36,536 nucleotides of DNA from Corallococcus llansteffanensis (GTDB taxonomy: Bacteria; Myxococcota; Myxococcia; Myxococcales; Myxococcaceae). Positions within the stretch are counted from its first letter, which is position 1. Every line of letters begins with the position of its first letter. The stretch is taken from NCBI RefSeq assembly GCF_003612055.1, contig NZ_RAWB01000025.1:1-36536 (forward strand), read 5' to 3'. The position numbers were made by a program, and so were the translations under genes. Shown in pieces: positions 30,328 through 36,536 of this stretch. Under the pieces are notes generated by a model that saw only the letters and a list, made by a program, of their open reading frames with translations, was not told the DNA's origin and searched no databases.

Positions 30328-32325
30328 ATGTCCGCGCCCGCGCCCCGTCCCCCCTCTGTCGACAGCCTGCTGGGTCCTGGCGGTGCGCTGGAGCAGGCGC
30401 TGCCCGCGTACGAGCACCGTCCGGAGCAGCTCCAGATGGCGCGCGCCGTGGAGCGGGCCTTCTCCGAAGGCAGCTACCTGCTGGCGGAGGCCGGCACGGG
30501 CACGGGCAAGACGCTCGCCTACCTGGTGCCGGCGCTCCTGTCCGGCCTCAAGGTGGTGGTGTCCACCGCGACAAAAACGCTGCAGGACCAGGTGTTCTTC
30601 AAGGACCTGCCACTGCTCAGCGAGAAGCTGGGGCTCCAGTTCGAGGCGGCCTACCTCAAGGGGCGGGGCAACTACCTCTGCCTGCACCGCTACGAGTCCT
30701 TCGAGAAGGATCCGCAGTTCGTCTCGCGGGACGAGGCGAAGCAGTGGCCGCTGCTCAAGAAGTGGGTGACGCAGACGGAGACGGGGGACCGGGCGGAGCT
30801 GGACCTGCCGGAGTCCTTCGCCGCGTGGTCGCGGCTGTCCACCACGTCGGAGACGTGCCTGGGGTCGCGCTGCGCGCAGTATGAGACGTGCTTCGTCACG
30901 AAGATGCGCAAGCGCGCGGAGACCGCGAACCTGCTGGTGGTGAACCACCACCTGTTCTTCGCGGACCTGGCGCTGCGCAGCTCCGGCAAGCGCACCGAAG
31001 GGGTGCTGCCCTTCTACGACGCCGTCGTCTTCGACGAGGCGCACGCGCTGGAGGACGTGGCCAGCGGCCACTTCGGCTATAGCGTCTCCAACTACCGGCT
31101 GGAGGAGCTGGCGCGCGACGCGGTGGCGGCCCTGCCGGCGAAGGACGACCGGCACCCGACGCTGTCGGCGCTGGCCCAGCGGGTGCGCTCGCACGCGGAC
31201 GCGCTGTTCGTCCAGGCGCCGCGCGCGCTGGGGCTGTCCAGCCAGGAGTCCACCGTGGCGCTGCGCCCGGAGACGATGGGCAAGCTGTCCGGCGCGCTGG
31301 AGCAGGTGCGCGAGGGCCTCTCCGCGCTGGCCTCCTTCTCCGGCAGCGAGCGAGAGGCGGAGCTGGCCGCCATCCACCGCCGCGCCGAGGAGATGGTGGA
31401 GCAGCTCACCTTCCTGGAGAAGGCGGAGTCCTCGGAGCACGTGTACTGGGCGGAGGCGCGCGGCAAGGGCCTGTTCCTGCGCGCCAACCCCATCGACGTG
31501 GCAAAGGAGCTGAGAGACAGGCTCTATGGCGCGCTCGACACGGTGGTGTTCACCTCCGCGACGCTCGCGGCGGACAGCCGCTTCGACTTCTTCGCCAAGC
31601 GCATGGGCATGTACGACGACGAGGGCCAGCCGGTGACGCGCGTGCGCACGCTCGCGGTGCCCAGCCCGTTCGACTTCCCGCGCCAGTCCGCGCTGTACCT
31701 GCCCACGCACCTGCCGGACCCCAGCGCCCCGGGCTTCATCGAGGCGGCGGCGGAAGAGATCATCAAGCTGTGCGAGGTGACGGGCGGGCGCGCCTTCGTG
31801 CTCTTCACGTCCCTGCGCAACATGGTGCGCGCGTACGAATTGACGGCCACGCGGCTGCCCTACCAGGCGCTGCTCCAGGGCGAGCGGCCCAAGGCGCAGC
31901 TCCTGGAATCCTTCCGCCAGACGCCCAGCGTGCTCTTCGCCGCGCACAGCTTCTGGGAGGGCGTGGACGTGCCCGGGGACGCGCTGAGCCTGGTCATCAT
32001 CGACCGGCTCCCGTTCGCGTCGCCGGGCGACCCGCTGGTGGCCGCGCGCATCCGGCAGATTGAGGCGCGCGGTGAGGAGCCTTTTGATCAGTACCAGTTG
32101 CCGCAGGCGGCGCTGGCCCTGCGACAGGGCTTCGGGCGGCTCATCCGCACGCAGGCGGACCGGGGCATCGTGGCGATGCTGGACCGGCGCATCGTGACCA
32201 AGGGCTACGGCCGGGTGTTCCTCTCCAGCCTGCCGCCCGCGAAGCGGATGGAGGACACGACGGAGCTGAGCCGCTGGTTCAATGGACCGGTACGCCCCGT
32301 TCCGCCTCTGAGAACCGTTCGTTGA
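30328..32325 (+). CDS. DinG/YoaA-family ATP-dependent helicase with Fe-S cluster
   Basis: A 665-residue superfamily 2 helicase of the XPD/DinG type, which unwinds DNA 5'-3' and removes R-loops and other blocks after damage. Walker A is AGTGTGKT (residues 55-62) and the DEAH box is at 236-239. Four cysteines that should hold a 4Fe-4S cluster are Cys118, Cys177, Cys182 and Cys188, in the expected place between them. Motifs of the second RecA domain include VFTSATL, FTSLRNMVRAYE, HSFWEGVDVPG and a final QGFGRLIRT. It lacks the exonuclease domain seen in some Firmicute DinG proteins, so it is closer to YoaA. ATG 30328 is preferred over 30289 because the latter begins in untypical sequence; no strong RBS is seen. 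Its 3' end overlaps the TonB receptor gene by 47 bases. Confidence 0.95.
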   Translation: MSAPAPRPPSVDSLLGPGGALEQALPAYEHRPEQLQMARAVERAFSEGSYLLAEAGTGTGKTLAYLVPALLSGLKVVVSTATKTLQDQVFFKDLPLLSEKLGLQFEAAYLKGRGNYLCLHRYESFEKDPQFVSRDEAKQWPLLKKWVTQTETGDRAELDLPESFAAWSRLSTTSETCLGSRCAQYETCFVTKMRKRAETANLLVVNHHLFFADLALRSSGKRTEGVLPFYDAVVFDEAHALEDVASGHFGYSVSNYRLEELARDAVAALPAKDDRHPTLSALAQRVRSHADALFVQAPRALGLSSQESTVALRPETMGKLSGALEQVREGLSALASFSGSEREAELAAIHRRAEEMVEQLTFLEKAESSEHVYWAEARGKGLFLRANPIDVAKELRDRLYGALDTVVFTSATLAADSRFDFFAKRMGMYDDEGQPVTRVRTLAVPSPFDFPRQSALYLPTHLPDPSAPGFIEAAAEEIIKLCEVTGGRAFVLFTSLRNMVRAYELTATRLPYQALLQGERPKAQLLESFRQTPSVLFAAHSFWEGVDVPGDALSLVIIDRLPFASPGDPLVAARIRQIEARGEEPFDQYQLPQAALALRQGFGRLIRTQADRGIVAMLDRRIVTKGYGRVFLSSLPPAKRMEDTTELSRWFNGPVRPVPPLRTVR

Positions 32326-34648
32326 GCCCGTCGCGCAGGCGCAGCCCCACGCGCGCCTGGAAGGGCGGGGCGAGCGTGTCCACGCCCGCGCGGCCCGCGA
32401 GATAGGTGCGGTCGAACAGGTTCTCCACTGCCGCGAAGGCGGCCACCTTCCAGAAGAGGTGGCGGCTCACGAACAGGTCCACGATGGCGGCGCCGCCCAT
32501 GCCGCGCGTGTTGAGGTCGTCCTCGTACTGCGGGCCCACGACGCGCAGCTGCGCGGTGGCGGTGAGGAGCGATGGCTCGTCGAAGGTGACGCTGAGTGAG
32601 CCCCGATGCCGGGGGTCCTGGGGAAGCTGGCGACCCACGAGGTCGGGCTGTCCGGGGGCCTCGGTGACGACGGGGTCCACGAAGGTGTAGGCGGCGAGGA
32701 GCGTCCACTGTCGGGCCGGGCGCCAGTCCGTGCCCAGCTCCACGCCGCGCACACGCGCCTGTCCCAGGTTCTGGCGCTGGCGGGTGGTGCCGTCGGGCAG
32801 GGGCGTGGCCAGGGTGACGTTGGTGACGGGGGCGTCGAGCACGTTCCAGAAGCCGGTGACGCGGCCGGTGAGCCCACGCGGGCCCACGGCCTCCACGCCG
32901 GCCTCGGTGCCCCAGAGGCGCTCGGCGCCCAGGTCCGGGTTGGCGGCGGTGAGGACGGTGCCCACCTGGAAGGGGCGGTACAGCTCGTTGAGGGTGGGGG
33001 CGCGGAAGGCGCGGTACACGGAGGCGCGCACGGTGAGCCAGTCCACCGGGCGCAGGCGCGCGGCGAGGCGCGGGCTGAGCTGTCCGGCGGTGCGGGGCTC
33101 GAAGTCGGTGGCGGTGGCGGTGCCGTTCGCGCGGCTCTCCAGCAGGGAGCCGTCCAGGTTGCGCCACGCGTCCCAGCGCAGGGTGCCGGCCAGCTCCAGC
33201 GCGGACGACACGGTGTAGAGGTCCTGCACGAAGACGCCGCCGGACAGCTGCGTGCCCCGGGTGGTGCGCGCGTAGAGCGTCGTGGCCGTGACGGTCGAGG
33301 GGAAGAGCAGCTCCTCCGCGGAGCCGGCGGACCGGCGCGCGTCCACGCCCGCGGCGAGCACGTGCCTGCCACCCAGCGTCAGCTCCGGGCCGGTCCACAC
33401 GAGCGAGCCGCCCTGATCATTGGCGGGAACGTCCTGGAGCGCGGAGCGGGCCTCGAAGTTCCGGTCCGGGGTGACGCGGGCGCGGTCCTGGGCGAAGTGC
33501 TGCGTGCGGCCGTAGAGGCCCAGCTCGAAGGTCCCGGTGTCCTCCGTGCGCAGGCGGGCGCTCCCGGCGAACCACGCGAGGTCCACGCTGGCGACGGTGT
33601 AGCGGGTGCCGCCGTTCTGCGTCTCCCGGAAGTAGCCCCCGCGCGCGGAGAGGAAGAGGTCGTCGGTGGCCTTCACCTCCACGCGCGCCTGCGCGGTGAC
33701 GTGCTTCGACGGGGTGTCGCCGTCGATGGTGCCGCGCTGGCCCTCCGGGACGATGCGGTAGCCGTTGCTGGTGAGGCCTTCGGCTTCCAGCGACACGCCC
33801 ACGCGCTTCCAGCGGTCCGCGATGCGCGCGGCGACGAAGCCGGTGCCCAGGTTGCCCACCGACAGGTCGGCGTCGATGACGGGGCCGATGGGCTGGGAGA
33901 TGAGCTGCACGACGCCGCCCAGCGCGGCGCTGCCGTAGAGCGCGGAGCCGCCGGTGGGGACGACCTCGATGCGGTCCAGGCCCAGGCGGGGCAGGGCGCG
34001 CCAGAACACCCAGCCGCCATAGGGGTCGTTCACCGGAAGCCCGTCCAGCAGCACCAGCCCGCGAGCGACCCCCGAAGGCGCCAGCCCGCGCAGGTTGAGG
34101 CCCTGGGCGGTGGGGTCCGCGACGAGCGAGGGCGTGCGGCGGAACGTGGCCGCGGAGGGCAGCGTGCGCACGAGCGCGTCCTGCGTGAGCGTGGGGCTGC
34201 GCTCCATCTCCGCGCGGGGAATCACCACCGTGGTGGCGGGCACGTCGCGAAGCGGGCGCGGCAGGCGCGTCGCGGTGACGACCGTCCGTGTCTCTCGGGG
34301 AGGCTCGGGCTCCCCGCTCGGGGCCGCGACGGTGGCGGGCTCCGGCTCCACCAGGGCGGACGCGCCATCGCTGTCGGGGACCTGCGTTCCTCCAGGGGGC
34401 GCTGGCTCATGAGGCGCCGCGCCTGTGTCGGGATCCTGAGCCCGGGCGGTGGCCCCCGCTTCGTGGGGTAGGGGCATGCCTCCATCCCGCGCCTGTGCGT
34501 CTGGGGACGCGGACAGGCCAGGCACCGCCGGTTGCGCCGCCGCGACGCCGGGCAGCACCAGCCCGAGGCAGACCCTGAAGCACCGGAGTCGTGCAAGCCG
34601 CCGGAGCGGCGGAACAGGCGGACGGGAGGGAGCGCGCGGGCCGGTCAT
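32279..34648 (-). CDS. TonB-dependent outer-membrane receptor
   Basis: A 789-residue receptor for active uptake of a scarce nutrient (siderophore, cobalamin or other) across the outer membrane, powered by TonB-ExbBD. The signal peptide ends AAA near residue 38. A Pro/Ala/Gly-rich linker (40-118) precedes the plug: TVVTATR (about 122-128), LNLRGLAPSG, VLLDGLPVNDPYGG and GGSALYGSAALGGVVQLIS (residues to about 260). The 22-strand barrel follows, with FRAPTLNELYRPFQVG and NLFDRTYL near the end. The ligand is not evident; BtuB or FhuA-like use is possible. The C-terminus is odd: after the last strand (VGLRLR) come about 17 extra residues that lie in the overlap with the helicase gene, so no terminal aromatic residue is exposed. 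ATG 34648 is the only sensible start. Confidence 0.93.
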   Translation of the reverse strand: MTGPRAPSRPPVPPLRRLARLRCFRVCLGLVLPGVAAAQPAVPGLSASPDAQARDGGMPLPHEAGATARAQDPDTGAAPHEPAPPGGTQVPDSDGASALVEPEPATVAAPSGEPEPPRETRTVVTATRLPRPLRDVPATTVVIPRAEMERSPTLTQDALVRTLPSAATFRRTPSLVADPTAQGLNLRGLAPSGVARGLVLLDGLPVNDPYGGWVFWRALPRLGLDRIEVVPTGGSALYGSAALGGVVQLISQPIGPVIDADLSVGNLGTGFVAARIADRWKRVGVSLEAEGLTSNGYRIVPEGQRGTIDGDTPSKHVTAQARVEVKATDDLFLSARGGYFRETQNGGTRYTVASVDLAWFAGSARLRTEDTGTFELGLYGRTQHFAQDRARVTPDRNFEARSALQDVPANDQGGSLVWTGPELTLGGRHVLAAGVDARRSAGSAEELLFPSTVTATTLYARTTRGTQLSGGVFVQDLYTVSSALELAGTLRWDAWRNLDGSLLESRANGTATATDFEPRTAGQLSPRLAARLRPVDWLTVRASVYRAFRAPTLNELYRPFQVGTVLTAANPDLGAERLWGTEAGVEAVGPRGLTGRVTGFWNVLDAPVTNVTLATPLPDGTTRQRQNLGQARVRGVELGTDWRPARQWTLLAAYTFVDPVVTEAPGQPDLVGRQLPQDPRHRGSLSVTFDEPSLLTATAQLRVVGPQYEDDLNTRGMGGAAIVDLFVSRHLFWKVAAFAAVENLFDRTYLAGRAGVDTLAPPFQARVGLRLRDGLNERFSEAERGVPVH

Positions 34649-34730
34649 TGCCGCCGCTCTATCGGATCTCCCGCCCTCGCGGGAAGGTTCACTCGCGGGG
34701 CCGGCTTCCTGGGACGCTCCAGAAACACGA

Positions 34731-34770
34731 ACGGCGGTGAAGGGCCGGACCTGGGCCCCTCCACCGCCGT
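34731..34770 (-). terminator. terminator of the DUF5684-like gene
   Basis: ACGGCGGTG (34731-34739) and CACCGCCGT (34762-34770) form a perfect 9-bp outer stem, extended inward by AGGG/CCCT and CC/GG with small bulges. It lies 36 bases after the minus-strand gene that ends at 34807. On that strand TCGTGTTTC follows, a short T-rich tail. Confidence 0.65.
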
Positions 34771-34806
34771 CACGTCAGGAGCAGGAGGCCCTGCCCTGCG
34801 CGGACA

Positions 34807-35223
34807 CTACGCCGCGGACATGCCACCGCTGGCGGCGGCCGGGCCCTGGTACTGCGCGTCGCCGAAGCCGAGGATGGCGTAGAAGACGGGGCCGAGCAGC
34901 GCCAGGCCGATGCCGAAGCCCATGCCCTTGCCGAACGACTTCGCCATGTCGATGCCGATGATGAAGAGCGCGATGATGTTCACGCAGGGGATCAACGCCA
35001 GCACCGTGAACCACGCCGGGCGGCCGACGATCTTCGTCATGATGTACACGTTGTAGATGGGGACGATGGCCGCCCACCCGGGCTCGCCCGCCTTCGTGAA
35101 CGTCTTCCACAGGCCCGCGATCATCGCGCCGATGAAGACCAGGTAGAAGATGTAGAACAACGGGCCAGGACCCGCGTTCTGCTCCGACGCCTGCCGCATC
35201 ATCTCAAGCTGCTGTTCATCCAT
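34807..35223 (-). CDS. DUF5684-like membrane protein
   Basis: A 138-residue inner-membrane protein with four hydrophobic segments: about 22-38 (PLFYIFYLVFIGAMIAGLW), 54-66 (AAIVPIYNVYIM), 76-92 (FTVLALIPCVNIIALFI) and 102-118. The phrases FTKAGEPGWAAIVPIYN and DMAKSFGKGMGFG and the closing LGFGDAQYQG match the DUF5684 family, which often sits next to, or is fused to, signal-peptidase-like genes; its job is unknown. The ATG at 35221-35223 with GAGGGGGAAG upstream is chosen over 35316, which would add 31 untypical residues. It is a single-gene unit with the terminator at 34731-34770 behind it. It is on the same strand as the PilT-like gene, about 120 bases downstream of it. Confidence 0.88.
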   Translation of the reverse strand: MDEQQLEMMRQASEQNAGPGPLFYIFYLVFIGAMIAGLWKTFTKAGEPGWAAIVPIYNVYIMTKIVGRPAWFTVLALIPCVNIIALFIIGIDMAKSFGKGMGFGIGLALLGPVFYAILGFGDAQYQGPAAASGGMSAA

Positions 35224-35344
35224 GACTGACTTCCCCCTCGGAAGTGTGGGACCCAGGCGCGAGCGCCGGTCCAGGTTCAGTCCCGAACAATTCGCGAAGT
35301 AGGGGGGTGAATGCAAATTCCCTCCCCCCTTTGGGTCGTCCGTC

Positions 35345-36451
35345 TCAGGCCTTGAGAGTTTCCGGCACCACCCAGTCCGGCTTCAGCCGCTGGATGACTT
35401 TCACGAAATTCTCCTTGTCCTGGGCTTTCTCCAGGGCGGCGTCGGGGAGGATGACGTCGTCCTTCACCAGCCGCTCCAGGTGCATGTCCAGGGTCTGCAT
35501 GCCCTGGCCCTGGCCCGCCTGCATCTTGGAGGCGATCTGGAATACCTTGCCCTCGCGGATCATCGACGCGATGGCGGCCCCGCCCACCAGGATTTCCAGC
35601 GCGGCGACGCGGCCCTTGCCGTCCGCGGTCTTGATGAGCTGCTGGGCGACGATGCCCGCCAGGGACTCCGCGAGCATGCCGCGCACCTGGCCCTGCTCGT
35701 CCGCGGGGAAGGCGTTGATGATGCGGTCGATGGTGGCCGGCGCGCTGTTGGTGTGCACCGTGGCGAACACCAGCACGCCGAAGCTCGCGAGCTGGAGCGC
35801 CAGCTTCATCGTCTCGTTGGTGCGCAGCTCACCGATGAGGATGACGTTGGGGTCCTCGCGGCCGGCGGAGCGGATGGCGGTGGCGAAGCTGGACGCGTGC
35901 GGGCCCACCTCGCGGTGGGTGACTTGGGCCTTGAGGGACTCGTGCACGAACTCGACCGGGTCCTCCACGGTGAGCACGTGCGAGGCGCGCGTCTTGTTGA
36001 TGTGGTTGATCATCCCCGCGAGCGTCGTGGACTTGCCGCTGCCCGTGGGGCCCGTCACCAGCACCAGCCCGCTGCGCCGGTCCGCCAGCTTGCGCACCAC
36101 CTCCGGCGTCTTCAGGTCCTCCAGCGTCAGCACCTTGCTGGGGATGGTGCGGAACACGGCGCCAATGCCGGTCATCTTGTAGAAGTAGTTGGCGCGGAAG
36201 CGGGCCTTGGTCCCGTAGCCATAGGCGAAGTCCAGGTCCAGCTCCTCGGTGATCTGCCGCTTCTGTTCGGGCGAGCAGAGCTCGAAGAGCAGCGGCTCCA
36301 GCTCCTCCTGGGTGAGGGGTTCGTCACGCAGAGGCACGAGCTCGCCGCGGATGCGGCCCAGGGGCGGGTAGCCCACGCCCAGGTGCAGGTCGCTGCCCTT
36401 CCTGTCGAGCAGCACGTCGAACCAGCTGGCGATGCGGGGAGTGTCCGTCAT
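35345..36451 (-). CDS. PilT-family type IV pilus retraction-like ATPase
   Basis: A 368-residue hexameric secretion ATPase of the PilT/PilU group, which in type IV pilus systems depolymerises pilin to retract the fibre; myxobacteria use this for S-motility and keep several paralogues. The N-terminal PAS-like domain is at about 1-105. Walker A is GPTGSGKST (134-142), the Asp box TVEDPVEFVH (161-170), Walker B LIGELR with Glu208, and the His box TVHTNSA (231-237). The C-terminal GMQTLDMHLERLV matches PilT (GMQTLDM). The usual MRD after the Walker B Glu reads LRT here, so it may be a divergent paralogue rather than the main PilT. It starts 1 base after the stop of the upstream gene, with AAGAAGG upstream, so it is in an operon with the partial gene at the edge. 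Confidence 0.93.
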   Translation of the reverse strand: MTDTPRIASWFDVLLDRKGSDLHLGVGYPPLGRIRGELVPLRDEPLTQEELEPLLFELCSPEQKRQITEELDLDFAYGYGTKARFRANYFYKMTGIGAVFRTIPSKVLTLEDLKTPEVVRKLADRRSGLVLVTGPTGSGKSTTLAGMINHINKTRASHVLTVEDPVEFVHESLKAQVTHREVGPHASSFATAIRSAGREDPNVILIGELRTNETMKLALQLASFGVLVFATVHTNSAPATIDRIINAFPADEQGQVRGMLAESLAGIVAQQLIKTADGKGRVAALEILVGGAAIASMIREGKVFQIASKMQAGQGQGMQTLDMHLERLVKDDVILPDAALEKAQDKENFVKVIQRLKPDWVVPETLKA

Positions 36452-36452
36452 G

Positions 36453-36536
36453 TCAGGCGCCCTTCTTGCCGAGCAGTGAGCCCACCTTGGACAGCATCCG
36501 CGCGCCCTCCTGGGGCGTGGCGGGCGGGGGCACGGT
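36453..36536 (-). CDS. 3' end of an unidentified gene upstream of the PilT-like gene (partial)
   Basis: The last 27 codons and TGA stop of a minus-strand gene whose 5' part lies beyond the window. The visible C-terminus is a Pro-rich stretch, then EGARMLSKVGSLLGKKGA, an amphipathic helix with Lys/Leu spacing. Its stop is 1 base before the ATG of the PilT-like gene, so the two are translationally coupled and probably serve the same pilus-related process. Tandem PilT-type genes are common in myxobacteria, so this may be another secretion ATPase, but the visible part does not show it. Confidence 0.7.
   Translation of the reverse strand, partial: TVPPPATPQEGARMLSKVGSLLGKKGA

Overview
The window is very GC-rich, codon-biased DNA with almost no spacer. 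The gene set suggests a delta-proteobacterial predator of the myxobacterial type (Myxococcus/Corallococcus-like). Pointers are a giant hybrid kinase with a poly-HAMP array, a PilT-family ATPase, a caspase-like protease, many lipoproteins, a site-2 protease and a DUF5684-type membrane protein. This placement is inference from gene content; no rRNA or other marker gene is present. I see no insertion sequence, phage gene, CRISPR array, tRNA or rRNA.

Layout. 1-1746: a small unknown gene, then a divergent SDR oxidoreductase / TetR regulator pair with palindromes between them. 1763-5242 (minus): a two-gene unit of a caspase-like (C14) protease and an unrecognised 360-residue partner; this is the best candidate for a poorly described system. 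5392-8219: a lipoprotein, the ribosome-assembly GTPase RsgA, and a MerR/TipA-type regulator with a clear MerR operator. 8297-10221: a secreted Gly/Ser/Thr-rich low-complexity protein and a membrane-anchored propeller-like protein.

10423-19948: two hybrid sensor kinases in tandem. The first is about 2,476 residues long, with some 31 HAMP-like modules encoded by an indel-free 276-bp tandem repeat (13 exact-length units), then GAF, kinase core and three receiver domains. It is preceded by a hairpin-plus-T-run that looks like a terminator or attenuator. The second is REC-PAS-PAS-kinase. Then come a cysteine-type sulfatase (20096-22030) and, on the other strand, an EamA/YedA-like exporter.

23331-27779: HrcA with a recognisable sigma-70-type promoter but no CIRCE element, a diacylglycerol-kinase-family lipid kinase, a histone-like basic protein, a HAD phosphatase and a LolA-like lipoprotein. 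27792-30193: a small lipoprotein with its own terminator, then a site-2 protease translationally coupled to a zinc-ribbon, tail-anchored protein. 30328-36536: a DinG-type Fe-S helicase overlapping convergently with a TonB-dependent receptor, a DUF5684-like membrane protein with a terminator, a PilT-family ATPase and the 3' end of one more gene.

Most genes are single units or pairs. Functional links visible from layout are the TetR/SDR pair, the caspase/partner pair, the two kinases and the site-2 protease/zinc-ribbon pair. Starts were moved from the longest reading frame to an internal codon wherever a ribosome-binding site or domain boundary supported it; these choices are stated per gene.
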